From: JALCLA01 sp965653565
Lineage (GTDB): Bacteria > Pseudomonadota > Gammaproteobacteria > Xanthomonadales > Xanthomonadaceae
Direction: 5' to 3'
DNA: 64,000 nt
Assembly: GCA_965653565.1 (NCBI GenBank)
Contig: CBFHAI010000017.1
Coordinates: forward strand, 1 to 64,000
Below, piece by piece: positions 9,526 to 18,082 of the stretch. A program made the translations under genes and the position numbers. The notes under the pieces were generated by a model. That model saw only the letters and a program-made list of their open reading frames with translations, was not told the DNA's origin and ran no database searches. The stretch's first letter is position 1. Each line of letters opens with the position of its first letter.

Positions 9526-10095
9526 ATGACGATCAAAAGCGACAAGTGGATCCGCCGCATGGCCGAACAGCACGCGATGATCGAGCCGTTCGAACCGGGC
9601 CAGGTGAAACAGAACGCCGCCGGCGGCCGCATCGTGTCGTACGGCACCTCGAGCTACGGCTACGACGTGCGCTGCGCCAACGAGTTCAAGATCTTCACCA
9701 ACATCAACTCGACGATCGTCGATCCCAAGCAGTTCGATCCATCGAGCTTCGTCGACCTCGTGTCGGACGTGTGCATCATCCCGCCCAATTCCTTCGCGCT
9801 GGCACGCACCGTCGAATACTTCCGCATCCCGCGCAGCACGCTGGTGGTGTGCCTGGGCAAGAGCACCTACGCGCGCTGCGGCATCATCGTCAACGTGACC
9901 CCGCTCGAGCCCGAATGGGAAGGCCACGTCACGCTGGAGTTCTCCAACACCACGCCGCTGCCCGCGAAAATCTACGCGCACGAAGGCGTGGCGCAGATGC
10001 TGTTCTACGAATCCGACGAGATCTGCGAGACCTCGTACAAGGATCGCGGCGGGAAGTATCAGGGCCAGCGTGGCGTGACTTTGCCGCGTACGTGA
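9526..10095 (+). CDS. dcd: dCTP deaminase
   Basis: A 189-residue cytoplasmic enzyme of the dUTPase-like trimeric fold that deaminates dCTP to dUTP, feeding dUTPase and thymidylate synthesis. The signature runs from GKSTYARCGIIVNVTPLEPE through GHVTLEFSNTTPLP, with the catalytic Glu in the LEPEWEG segment, and ends AQMLFYE. The N-terminal SDKWIRRMA and the SYGYDVRC strand match the family. Length is normal for the proteobacterial monofunctional form. A TAGAAT -10-like box sits at 9469-9474. Confidence 0.97.
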   Translation: MTIKSDKWIRRMAEQHAMIEPFEPGQVKQNAAGGRIVSYGTSSYGYDVRCANEFKIFTNINSTIVDPKQFDPSSFVDLVSDVCIIPPNSFALARTVEYFRIPRSTLVVCLGKSTYARCGIIVNVTPLEPEWEGHVTLEFSNTTPLPAKIYAHEGVAQMLFYESDEICETSYKDRGGKYQGQRGVTLPRT

Positions 10096-10112
10096 TCCGT
10101 TGCAAAAGCCGC

Positions 10113-12359
10113 TCAAAAGCTTTCGAATCCGTCGAAGAATGGGCCCAGTGGGGCTGCTATGCCCAACACTTTTCGCGGTTCGTTTGCGTAGCCGATACCG
10201 CCATTACCCAGTTCTCCGTAAAAACCGGAGCCGCTACAGCGTACTGCGTTGGCGGTGACCGAGCAGGTATGTGTGGTGCCGACGGAGATATCTGTCGCCG
10301 AACCCCAGCCAGGAATAACGGTGGGCGACGTTTTGAAAATCATGCTCCCATCGCCCAGACCACCAGTGTTGTTGAACCCCCAGCAACGCACCTGGGTTCC
10401 ATCTGACACGCAAGTAGCGTCGCCTCCTAGCGAAAACAAAGTCGAGGCACCCATTCCGATGACAGACGTCGGAGAACTAAGAGGCTCCTGTTTTCCATTT
10501 CCTACTTGGCCCCAAGTATCGTTTCCCCAACACCACAGACCTGGTGGGCCGAATTCGGCACGACGCGCACAGGTGTGTGCACGACCCGCATCTACGTGAG
10601 TTACACCTGTTAAATTCGGAACCTTCGTCGGCGAAAAAATTTTTTCTTCGCCAGAGAAACCCAGTTGTTGGGATTCATTGGATCCCCAGCAGAAGAGTTC
10701 TTGGGTTTGCGTCACCGCACAGGTATGCGATCCGTCAGTCGATCCACCCGCAGTCAAAGAGACTGCTGCAGCAGGAAGACTAGGGGATACGGGATTTTCT
10801 TTTGCAGCAGGGGAGCCATCGCCCAACGCTCCGTCCGAATTCTTTCCCCAGCACCATACGACGCCAGAAGACGACCTAGCGCAGGTGTGGAATGCTCCCG
10901 AGTCCAGTTCGACAAGACCGGAAAGACCGGGGACAGGTTTCGGACTGGGGTCGACATTTGGCCGATTCAGGTCACCCAGTTGCCCTTGACCGTTATAACC
11001 CCAGCACCAAGCTTGTCCCGAAACGAGTGCGCACGCGTGATAGGCACCTGCGGTGATTTCCGTGGCGTTCGAAAGTGTCAGGGGTGACTGGAACGGATGG
11101 GTGGGGTCGTTCGAGGCAGTCCCATGACCCAGTTGCCCGGAAAGGTTCTTTCCCCAGCATCTGACATCGCCGTTCGCCAGCAGGCTGCAAGTAAAGTGTT
11201 CACCCGTTGCTACCTTGACGGACGAAGTGCTTCCAGGAACCGTTGCGGGTGACAATAGCAGCGACGCCACCCCCGCCGGAGAAATCCCCAGTTGGCCTGC
11301 GTTATTTCTTCCGAAGCACCACACTTCGCCTGCAAATCCGACGGCGCATGTGTGGTACGCGCCCAAACTCAGCTCGTGGAACCCAATCGCATCCACCGGC
11401 ACAGTAGTCGCGGCGCCAAAGACATCCCCAGGTGAGTCGTCATCATTGCCATGCATGCCGTAGCTGCCAGAGCCCCAGCACCGGGTTTGCCAATCTCGGT
11501 CGATGGCACACGTGTGATCGCCGCCAGCGGCGATGGAGCGAACTCCCGCTGACAACGGAATAAGCAGCGCTTTGTTCGGAAGTTCCTTGAGTGGCGATAA
11601 AGAACTCGTCTGGAGCTGACCGTGGGTATTGTCGCCCCAGCAAAAAACCTCTCCCTTGGCGGTACGGGCGCAAGTGTGGCTAGTCCCAGCAGCCAACTGA
11701 ACTGCGGCGCCGAAATCCTCCAATTGCACAGGAACGGGAGACGCCTGTGCCGGCCCATTGCCGAGTTGGCCTCTATCGTCGTCGCCCCAGCAGTAGACGC
11801 GCTGGTCGGCTACCGCGCATGTATGTCTATCGCCAGCTGAAACGTCAGTTACACCAGCGAGACCGGAGATTTTCTCAGGCGCAACGTTTGACCCCAAGGC
11901 GCCATTGCCTAGCTGGCCGTGACTATCCGAACCCCAGCAATATGCCTGCCCCGCTGTATCGATTCCGCAGACATGTTCTTTCCCTGATTTCACTTGGATG
12001 AAAGCGATGCCGCCGACGACCTTGCTCGGCGTAGCAGAAGGGCCTGATGCACCGTTTCCGAGCTGCCCTTGGCTGTCGTCACCCCAGCAGTACGCGTCCG
12101 AGGAGCTCAAGGCGCAGGTATGAAAAAGCCCGGCAGAGGGGGAGGTATAACCGCCGCTTCCAACGACGGCTACCGGCACATTGCTGCCCGCCATCGTTCC
12201 ATCACCCAGCTGGCCCTTTGTATTTCCTCCCCAACACATTAGTCCGCCGGCTTCTTGAATCGCGCATGTGTGTTCGAACCCTGTGGCCAGGAATGCACCG
12301 AACAGGCTGTCGCTCGCTGCGAGCCCGGCCAGGAAGGTGAAGGCAAGAATTTTATTCAT
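10113..12359 (-). CDS. Secreted RCC1-repeat protein, two predicted seven-bladed propellers
   Basis: About 748 residues. I prefer the ATG at 12359 (MNKILAF), which opens directly into a signal peptide; an in-frame ATG at 12371 is an alternative. The mature part is built of 14 RCC1-like repeats of about 50 residues, each with GxxHTCAL...CWGxNxxGQLGxG. Fourteen blades suggest two seven-bladed beta-propellers. Nearly every blade has two cysteines (HTC and CWG), spaced so that they could form a disulfide, which fits an extracytoplasmic location. The chain ends in FFDGFESF, a tail I associate with exported proteins of this order (memory, not checked). GC content is visibly lower (about 52-58 percent in sampled lines) than in its neighbours. 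No specific function is known; RCC1 propellers mediate protein contacts. Confidence 0.88.
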   Translation of the reverse strand: MNKILAFTFLAGLAASDSLFGAFLATGFEHTCAIQEAGGLMCWGGNTKGQLGDGTMAGSNVPVAVVGSGGYTSPSAGLFHTCALSSSDAYCWGDDSQGQLGNGASGPSATPSKVVGGIAFIQVKSGKEHVCGIDTAGQAYCWGSDSHGQLGNGALGSNVAPEKISGLAGVTDVSAGDRHTCAVADQRVYCWGDDDRGQLGNGPAQASPVPVQLEDFGAAVQLAAGTSHTCARTAKGEVFCWGDNTHGQLQTSSLSPLKELPNKALLIPLSAGVRSIAAGGDHTCAIDRDWQTRCWGSGSYGMHGNDDDSPGDVFGAATTVPVDAIGFHELSLGAYHTCAVGFAGEVWCFGRNNAGQLGISPAGVASLLLSPATVPGSTSSVKVATGEHFTCSLLANGDVRCWGKNLSGQLGHGTASNDPTHPFQSPLTLSNATEITAGAYHACALVSGQAWCWGYNGQGQLGDLNRPNVDPSPKPVPGLSGLVELDSGAFHTCARSSSGVVWCWGKNSDGALGDGSPAAKENPVSPSLPAAAVSLTAGGSTDGSHTCAVTQTQELFCWGSNESQQLGFSGEEKIFSPTKVPNLTGVTHVDAGRAHTCARRAEFGPPGLWCWGNDTWGQVGNGKQEPLSSPTSVIGMGASTLFSLGGDATCVSDGTQVRCWGFNNTGGLGDGSMIFKTSPTVIPGWGSATDISVGTTHTCSVTANAVRCSGSGFYGELGNGGIGYANEPRKVLGIAAPLGPFFDGFESF

Positions 12360-12552
12360 CGAAGACCCCATGTTGAACCCGAGACAGCTAGTTGTCAGGG
12401 ATTGCTCGATCTGCTGTACGTCGCTTTGCGCGTAGTCGGACAGTCGGATTCGTGGGGTTGGCTGTACGGGTATCCCTCTCCCTACGGTGACGAGTTGGTC
12501 GCACCCTCTCTACGGTTCGCCATAGAGACGCACCAGGGCAATCGATGCGAAG

Positions 12553-12849
12553 TCAGGTTTTTCGGTAGGTTACGAAAAATCCCTGCAAATCGCCGTTTTC
12601 GCTGAAGCTCTCGACGTTGACGACAATGTAGCCGTGCCGCGCGAAGGATCGATGCACGCGGGTGAGTGCGTCGGCGGCCGAGTCCTTGCGGCGGCCGAAA
12701 TCGACGTCGACGAACACGGTGACGGCCGGTTGATTCTCCTGTGCCACAGCGGCGGCGTGTTTCTCGAAATCGCGCGCGGCGACGCTGCTCGCCGGGCATG
12801 CGAGCGACGCGATCAATACGACGGTAAAACCAGCTTTCTTCAGCAGCAT
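12553..12849 (-). CDS. Small secreted protein of unknown function
   Basis: A 98-residue product beginning at the ATG at 12849, with GAGGA 7 nt upstream; a TTG six bases earlier is in frame but has worse spacing. Residues 1-26 look like a signal peptide (LLKKAGFTVVLIASLACPASSVAA). The mature part is small, mixed alpha/beta, with VTVFVDVDFGRRKD and an end VTYRKT; I recognise no domain. It starts 25 nt after the pcp stop codon on the same strand and seems to be the last gene of the pyroglutamate operon. Whether it works in that pathway is unknown. Confidence 0.65.
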   Translation of the reverse strand: MLLKKAGFTVVLIASLACPASSVAARDFEKHAAAVAQENQPAVTVFVDVDFGRRKDSAADALTRVHRSFARHGYIVVNVESFSENGDLQGFFVTYRKT

Positions 12850-12874
12850 CTGCAAGTCCTCGAAGTCGAAAAAA

Positions 12875-13540
12875 TCAGCACAGGGTTCCTAGCGGGTCGG
12901 CGACATCGGTTCGATGCGCCACCGCGGCATCCAATGCGACGAGCACGCCTTCGTGCATCGTCGCCAGATCGAGGCTCGGCGCGCCCGGATGCCGTGCCGC
13001 CTGAGCGGGCAGGAACGGCACATGCAGGAAACCGGCGCGCAGCGCGGGCCACCGCGTCGCCGCGAAGTGCAGCAACGCGAAGAACATCGCGTTGCAGACG
13101 TAGGTGCCTGCCGTCAGCGACAGTTCGGCGGGGATGCCGCGCTCGATCATTGCGCGCAGCATCGCCTTCACCGGCAGCGTCGTGAAATAAGCATCGGGCG
13201 CGCTGTCGATCACAGGGGCGTCGATCGGTTGTTGGCCGGCGTTGTCGGCGATGCGCGCATCGACCAGGTTCAACGCGACGCGTTCGAGCGACAGTCGCGA
13301 ACGTCCGCCGGCTTGTCCGATGCCCAGCGCGAGCGCAGGCCGTTCCCGCTCCAGCGCGCGTTCTATGTCGTGCACGGCGTCGCTGAAAGTCACCGGCAAC
13401 AACACGCTGGCGATGCGATGCCCGCTCACGCGTTCGCCTTGCAGTTCCGCGAGCAACTCCATCGCGGGATTCGAAATTTCCCCGCCGAACGGCTCGAATC
13501 CGGCCAGGAGAATGACGGGTTCGTCGCTCATTGCTTGCAT
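12875..13540 (-). CDS. pcp: Pyroglutamyl-peptidase I (pyrrolidone-carboxylate peptidase)
   Basis: A 221-residue cytosolic cysteine peptidase of family C15 that removes N-terminal 5-oxoproline from peptides. The family triad is visible: Glu86 in LSLERVALN, Cys149 in GTYVCNAMF and His173 in GFLHVPFLP. The N-terminal LLAGFEPFGG is the usual start of the fold. The ATG at 13540 lies 4 nt after the DUF979 stop; an ATG three codons later (MSDEP) is equally possible. The gene is the peptide-processing step of the operon, giving free pyroglutamate for PxpABC encoded upstream. Confidence 0.96.
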   Translation of the reverse strand: MQAMSDEPVILLAGFEPFGGEISNPAMELLAELQGERVSGHRIASVLLPVTFSDAVHDIERALERERPALALGIGQAGGRSRLSLERVALNLVDARIADNAGQQPIDAPVIDSAPDAYFTTLPVKAMLRAMIERGIPAELSLTAGTYVCNAMFFALLHFAATRWPALRAGFLHVPFLPAQAARHPGAPSLDLATMHEGVLVALDAAVAHRTDVADPLGTLC

Positions 13541-13544
13541 CTCG

Positions 13545-14498
13545 TCAACGGAACACCAGCAAATACATCAGCACGATATTCGCCGCCAGCAACGGCAATG
13601 CGGTGCCGACCTGCACGCGAATCACCGCGTACGGATCCTTCAATTCGAGCAGCGCCGCCGGCACCAGATTGAAGTTCGCCGCCATCGGCGTGAGCAGCGT
13701 GCCGCAGTAGCCCGACAGCATGCCGATCGCCGCCAGCGGCGCGGCATCCGCGCCGTGCGCAACCACCAGCAGCGGCAGGCCGATGCCGGCCGTCATCACC
13801 GGAAACGCGGCGAACGCGTTGCCCATGATCATCGTGAACACCGCCATGCCCAGCGCGTACGCGAGCACCACCGCGAGGCGGTTGTCGACCGGGATCAATT
13901 CGCGCACCACGGCGGCGATCGCTTCGCCGACGCCGGCCGCCGCGAACACGCTGCCGAGCGTAGCCAGCAGCATCGGCAGGATCGCCGCCCAGCCCATCGA
14001 ATCGAGCAGGCGCCGGCTTTGTTCGACGCCCATCGCCGGCGTTTCGCGCGTCAGCAGACAAGCGGCCGCGGTGGCGATCACGCAGGCCACCGCCAGCGCG
14101 ATCAGCGTGGTCTGCTGCGTATCGAGCAAGGGCATGCCCGCGAGTTGCAGATCCTTGAACGGCACCACCAGCAGCAGCGTGATGAGCGGAATGAGCAGGG
14201 CGGGCAGGAACAACCGGTGGCCGAGTTTCGCTGCATCCGCGCGCCGCGCGGCCACCGGCCGATCGGCATATCTGCCCAGGCGCACGCCGCCAAATCCGGC
14301 GATCAATGCGATGGCGATCACGACGCCACCCATCGCGGCCTTCGGCAACAGATCGCCGATCAGGAACGAGGCGGCGATCAACGCCCAGAACGCTCCGGTC
14401 CACAACCGCCGCGGATTCGCACGGTCGCGCCAGCTCAGCACCGCGACCCACGCGATCAACGCGCCGAACAACCAGTAGGCCCACTGCAGCTCGATCAT
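13545..14498 (-). CDS. DUF979 membrane protein, putative 5-oxoproline transporter subunit
   Basis: A 317-residue inner-membrane protein with about nine hydrophobic helices. I chose the ATG at 14498 (MIELQWAYWLFGALIAW) because it overlaps the stop of the DUF969 gene as ATGA; the frame stays open further upstream but that part is non-hydrophobic and Arg-rich. Conserved features include MIMGNAFAAFPVMTAGIG and YCGTLLTPMAANFN, reminiscent of ion-transporter-like permeases. DUF979 and DUF969 genes are known to sit next to pcp in other bacteria, which supports a joint role in uptake of pyroglutamate or its peptides. The substrate is inferred from context only. Confidence 0.88.
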   Translation of the reverse strand: MIELQWAYWLFGALIAWVAVLSWRDRANPRRLWTGAFWALIAASFLIGDLLPKAAMGGVVIAIALIAGFGGVRLGRYADRPVAARRADAAKLGHRLFLPALLIPLITLLLVVPFKDLQLAGMPLLDTQQTTLIALAVACVIATAAACLLTRETPAMGVEQSRRLLDSMGWAAILPMLLATLGSVFAAAGVGEAIAAVVRELIPVDNRLAVVLAYALGMAVFTMIMGNAFAAFPVMTAGIGLPLLVVAHGADAAPLAAIGMLSGYCGTLLTPMAANFNLVPAALLELKDPYAVIRVQVGTALPLLAANIVLMYLLVFR

Positions 14499-15196
14499 GG
14501 CGCGGGCTCGTTCTGCGCGGCCAGCGCGCGCGCTTCGCGTTCGAGCATTCGATCGAAGCGATACAGCCGCGTGGCATGGATCGCGAACGCGCAGATCGCC
14601 GTCGGAATGCCCCACATCGCGATCTGCAATGGTTCGAGCGCGATGCCGTTTTCTTCGTAGAAGGCCTGCATCAGCAGCACCGCGCCGAACGCGACGAACA
14701 CGTCTTCACCGAAGAACAGGCCGACATTGTCGGTGGCCGCCGACATCGCCTTGATCCGATCGCGCGTCGCCTGCGGCAGCTCGCCGTGCCGTGCGGTCGC
14801 GGCACCTTCGGCCATCGGCGCCACCAGCGGCCGCACCATCTGCGGATGCCCGCCGAGACTGGTCAGGCCGAGCATCGCCGTCAGTTGTCGAATCGTCAGA
14901 TACGCGATCAGCAATCGCCCGGTGGTGGCACCGCGCAGGCGCGTCACCCAGGCTTGCGCGTGCTCTTTCAAACCGTGCCTTTCGAGCAAGCCGATTACCG
15001 GCAAGGCGAGCAGGAACAGCGCGAGATAGCGATTCCTGACGAAGGCTTCGCCGAGCAGTTCGAGTACTTCGACCGGCGATTTGCCGGCGACCAGGCCGGT
15101 CGCGACACCGGCGATCACCACCACCATCGCCGGGTTCAGGCGCAGCGCGAAGCCGAGCACCACCAGTGCCACGCCGATCAGCGGCCACAAACTCAT
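14495..15196 (-). CDS. DUF969 membrane protein, partner of DUF979
   Basis: A 233-residue membrane protein starting MSLWPLIGVALVVLGFALRLNP. The ATG at 15196 overlaps the pxpA stop codon (ATGA). The frame can be read further upstream, but that stretch is an Arg-rich shadow of pxpA. Features include the helix LVAGKSPVEVLELLGEAF, then LTIRQLTAMLGLTSLGGHPQ and SAATDNVGLFFGEDVF, which look like polar re-entrant segments of a transporter. It is always found with DUF979 in my knowledge of the family, and the overlapping genes suggest a two-subunit complex. Placed between pxpA and pcp, it is a likely carrier for 5-oxoproline; no direct proof in sequence. Confidence 0.87.
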   Translation of the reverse strand: MSLWPLIGVALVVLGFALRLNPAMVVVIAGVATGLVAGKSPVEVLELLGEAFVRNRYLALFLLALPVIGLLERHGLKEHAQAWVTRLRGATTGRLLIAYLTIRQLTAMLGLTSLGGHPQMVRPLVAPMAEGAATARHGELPQATRDRIKAMSAATDNVGLFFGEDVFVAFGAVLLMQAFYEENGIALEPLQIAMWGIPTAICAFAIHATRLYRFDRMLEREARALAAQNEPAP

Positions 15197-15945
15197 GTGC
15201 CGCGTTCCATCGTGCGGATCGCGACACCGGCGGTTTCGATCGACTGCCGCAGCGCGGCGGCGAACATCGCAGCGTCGGGCCGATCGCCGTGCAGGCAGAT
15301 CGTGTCGGCGCGGATCGGTATCGTTTCGCCGCCGCGCGCGGTGACGCTGCGCGCGGTCAACATCTGCGCCACCTGCTGCGCGGCCAGATCGACATCGGAT
15401 ATCACCGCCTCGGCGATCGCGCGCGGCGTCAGCGAACCATCGCGCTCGTAACGCCGCTCGGCGAACGCCTCGTGCGCCACGCGCAGGCCTAGCGCCTCGC
15501 CGGCGCGCGTGAGTTCGCTGCGCGCCAGACCGTACAGCACCAGCCCCGCATCGAAGTCGCGCACCGCCTGCGCGATGGCCTGGGCGATCGGCCGCTCGCG
15601 CGCCGCAACGTTGTACAGCGCGCCATGCGGCTTCACGTGATGCAGCCGCGCACCGGCGGCTTTTGCGAACGCGTGCAGCGCGCCGATCTGGTAAAGCGTC
15701 TGCGCATGGATTTCGGCCGGCGAGGTCGGCAATTCGCGCCGGCCGAAGCCTTCGCGATCGTCGAACGACGGATGCGCGCCGATCGCCACCTCGAACTGCC
15801 GGCACAGCGCCACCGTGCGCCGCATCGTTTCCGCATCGCCCGCATGCCAGCCGCAGGCGATGCTGGCCGAACTCAGATACGGCAACAGCGCCGCATCGTC
15901 GCAGCCTTCGCCCACGTCGCCGTTGAAATCGACCGTGCGTTGCAT
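15193..15945 (-). CDS. pxpA: 5-oxoprolinase (ATP-hydrolysing) subunit A
   Basis: A 250-residue LamB/YcsF family protein, the catalytic subunit that with PxpB and PxpC opens 5-oxoproline to L-glutamate at the cost of ATP. The family pattern is clear: DFNGDVGEGCDDAALLPYLSS at the start is the metal or substrate-binding loop, followed by SIACGWHAGD, GAHPSFDD, FGRR and HVKPHGALYN. Normal length. It follows pxpC after a 27-bp gap, the longest within the operon, and overlaps the DUF969 gene by 4 nt. Confidence 0.96.
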   Translation of the reverse strand: MQRTVDFNGDVGEGCDDAALLPYLSSASIACGWHAGDAETMRRTVALCRQFEVAIGAHPSFDDREGFGRRELPTSPAEIHAQTLYQIGALHAFAKAAGARLHHVKPHGALYNVAARERPIAQAIAQAVRDFDAGLVLYGLARSELTRAGEALGLRVAHEAFAERRYERDGSLTPRAIAEAVISDVDLAAQQVAQMLTARSVTARGGETIPIRADTICLHGDRPDAAMFAAALRQSIETAGVAIRTMERGT

Positions 15946-15972
15946 GGGGTCAGCGGACCTGTCGGAACATGG

Positions 15973-16977
15973 TCAATCCTGCGTTCGGGACGTCGCGATG
16001 GTATCCGCTGGCGGCGCGCGTCTGCACGAGGTCGTGCGCTGCGCCACGGCCAGTTCCATGCGCGCCAGGCGCTGCGACTGTTCGCGCAGTCGGCGGTGCG
16101 CGGCGGTGCGATCGATCGGCCGAAGATGCAGCGTGTCGCCCGGCCGGCATTGCGCCAGATGCGGCAGATCGGCCGTGGCGACGAAGCCGATGCACGGATA
16201 GCCGCCCACGGTTTGCGCGTCGCCGAGCAGCACGATCGGTCGGCCGTCCGGTGGCAGTTGCACGGCGCCGGGCGCGACCGGCGCGGACAGGCGTTCGCGC
16301 GTGTCGGCCAGTTGCAGCGCGGGGCCTTCGAGGCGCAGGCCTTGTCGGTCGCTGGCGGCGGACACGCGCCAGGCTTGCGCGAACAAGACGCCGTGCGGAT
16401 CGGTGGCATCGGACGCGGGCAGCACGGACACCGCGGCTTCGTGCGCGAGGTCGAGATCGGGCAGGGCGTCGATCCACCATGCCGCGATCGATAGCGCATC
16501 GACCGAGGCGCCCGCCGGGAATTCGAGCCGGTCGCCGCCGCGCAGCGCGTGTCCGTCGAAACCGCCGAAACCGGCGCGCAAATCGGTCGATGCACTGCCG
16601 AGCACCGCGGCAACGGCAACGCCGCCGGCGATCGCCAGATACGAACGCGCGCCATCGCGGCAGGCACCGAATTTCAGTTCGCTGCCTGCCGGCACGTCGA
16701 TCGGACGCCAGCCGGGCAGCGCGATACCGTCGATCGCCGCGTCGATCGACGCGCCGGTGATCGCGATCGTTGCGCTTTTCTCGAAGCGCAGCGTCGGCCC
16801 CGACAGCGTGATTTCCAGCGCTGCGACATCGCGCGCGTTGCGCACCAGCAGATTGCCGACCTGCAGCGAGAAGGCGTCGAGCGCGCCGGCCGCGCCGACG
16901 CCCAGATGCCGGAAGCCGCGCCGGCCGCGATCCTGCACCGTGCTCAACGCCCCCGGTTTGACGACGACGAGACTCAC
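15973..16977 (-). CDS. pxpC: 5-oxoprolinase subunit C (biotin-dependent carboxyltransferase family)
   Basis: A 334-residue protein of the KipA/AHS2 type, subunit of the 5-oxoprolinase complex. The GTG start at 16977 overlaps the pxpB stop (GTGA). The start VVVKPGALSTVQDRGRRGF and GVGAAGALDAFSLQVGN are the usual N-terminal signature; GYPCIGFVATADLPHLAQ and PGDTLHLRPI near the C-terminus fit the cyclophilin-like fold. The name reflects homology to urea/allophanate carboxylase parts, but members beside pxpA and pxpB serve pyroglutamate. Confidence 0.95.
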   Translation of the reverse strand: MSLVVVKPGALSTVQDRGRRGFRHLGVGAAGALDAFSLQVGNLLVRNARDVAALEITLSGPTLRFEKSATIAITGASIDAAIDGIALPGWRPIDVPAGSELKFGACRDGARSYLAIAGGVAVAAVLGSASTDLRAGFGGFDGHALRGGDRLEFPAGASVDALSIAAWWIDALPDLDLAHEAAVSVLPASDATDPHGVLFAQAWRVSAASDRQGLRLEGPALQLADTRERLSAPVAPGAVQLPPDGRPIVLLGDAQTVGGYPCIGFVATADLPHLAQCRPGDTLHLRPIDRTAAHRRLREQSQRLARMELAVAQRTTSCRRAPPADTIATSRTQD

Positions 16978-17663
16978 GACGGCACCGCTACGAAACGCAC
17001 GCGATCACCCGGTTGCAGCAGGCTGGGAGCCGCGCGCGCCGCATCGAACACGATCAGATCGGTGCGCCCGATCAGGTTCCAACCGCCCGGACCTTCGCGC
17101 GGATACAAGCCGGTCTGCGCGCCGCCGATCGCGACGCTGCCGGCCGGCACCCGCAGGCGCGGTTGCGCTAGCCGCGGCGTGGCGAGCTTCGGATCGAGGC
17201 CGAGAAGATACGGAAAACCCGGCGCAAAACCGAGGAAAGCGACCAGATACTCGACGCCGGTGTGGCGCGCGATCACCTCGTCGCGCCCGAGTCCGGCTTG
17301 CGCGGCAACCTTGTCGAGATCGACACCATCGGCGCCGCCGTACCGCACCGGAATTTCGACCAGCCGGCCTTGCGCAACAGCCGCCGCAGCGCGCTCGCGC
17401 GACAACCGCTCGCGCAGCCACTGTTCCGCTGCACCGGCCGCCGTCGAATCTTCCGAGAGAATTTCAACATCGACGAACACCGCCAGACTCGCGTAAGCCG
17501 GTACCACGTCGACGAGCCACCGCGGCGCATCGTCACGCAGCGCGGCGGCGGCGCGGTGCACCTCGCGATTGATGTCGATATCGATGCGCTCGTCCCAGCG
17601 CAACAGGAAGGCGGCATCGCCGAGCGGCTCGATCGAAGGCGGCCGCGGGATCGAATCGCTCAT
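16974..17663 (-). CDS. pxpB: 5-oxoprolinase subunit B (KipI/AHS1 family)
   Basis: A 229-residue KipI-type subunit. The ATG at 17663 (MSDSIPRPP) overlaps the HIT gene stop by ATGA; a longer in-frame reading upstream is only an Arg-rich shadow. The fold signature is present: EPLGDAAFLLRW at the start, VEIPVRYGG in the middle, HTGVEYLVAFLGFAPGFPYL and VPAGSVAIGGAQTGLYP with the PGGWNLIGRT motif at the C-terminal side. It pairs with PxpC to couple ATP hydrolysis to ring opening. Confidence 0.95.
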   Translation of the reverse strand: MSDSIPRPPSIEPLGDAAFLLRWDERIDIDINREVHRAAAALRDDAPRWLVDVVPAYASLAVFVDVEILSEDSTAAGAAEQWLRERLSRERAAAAVAQGRLVEIPVRYGGADGVDLDKVAAQAGLGRDEVIARHTGVEYLVAFLGFAPGFPYLLGLDPKLATPRLAQPRLRVPAGSVAIGGAQTGLYPREGPGGWNLIGRTDLIVFDAARAAPSLLQPGDRVRFVAVPS

Positions 17664-18082
17664 CCGCGCAATGCGTCCTGCAGATCGCGGATACGCGCGT
17701 CCATTTCCGCCGCCTCGTAGGCGCGCGCCGGCACGCGGCCCCACACCGGCGCCGGCCAGGCGGCATCGTTTGTCTGTCGCGCAATCACATGCACATGCAG
17801 CTGCGCCACCATATTGCCGAGCGCCGCGACATTGAGCTTGTGCGGCTGGAACAGCGAACGCAATGCGCGCGATGTCAGCGCGATCTCGCGCATCAACTGC
17901 AGTTGCCGCGATTCGTCGAGATCGACCACATCGCGCATGCCCGGCACGCGCGGCACCAGGATCAGCCACGGATAGTTGGCGTCGTTCATCAACAGCACAT
18001 CGCACAGGCCGAGCGCGGCAACCAGGTGCGTATCGGCGGCCAGTTGCGGATGCAATTCAAATGTCGCGGCGGTCCTGTTCAT
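17660..18082 (-). CDS. HIT domain protein with a QxHxH motif
   Basis: A 140-residue histidine-triad superfamily protein. HIT proteins hydrolyse or transfer nucleotides. The conserved start LLMNDANYPWLILVPR and KLNVAALGN match a proteobacterial subgroup. The triad reads QLHVHVIAR: the first of the three histidines is glutamine, while the catalytic central pair is kept; I believe this is typical for the subgroup. The ATG overlaps the upstream hydrolase stop and its own stop overlaps pxpB, so it is translationally tied to the pyroglutamate genes. A link between the two functions is not known. Confidence 0.9.
   Translation of the reverse strand: MNRTAATFELHPQLAADTHLVAALGLCDVLLMNDANYPWLILVPRVPGMRDVVDLDESRQLQLMREIALTSRALRSLFQPHKLNVAALGNMVAQLHVHVIARQTNDAAWPAPVWGRVPARAYEAAEMDARIRDLQDALRG

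Noticed and set aside
17660..18082. HIT gene as broken because the first histidine is missing
   Set aside because: The frame is intact, the rest of the motif is kept, and the QxHxH form appears usual for this subgroup.
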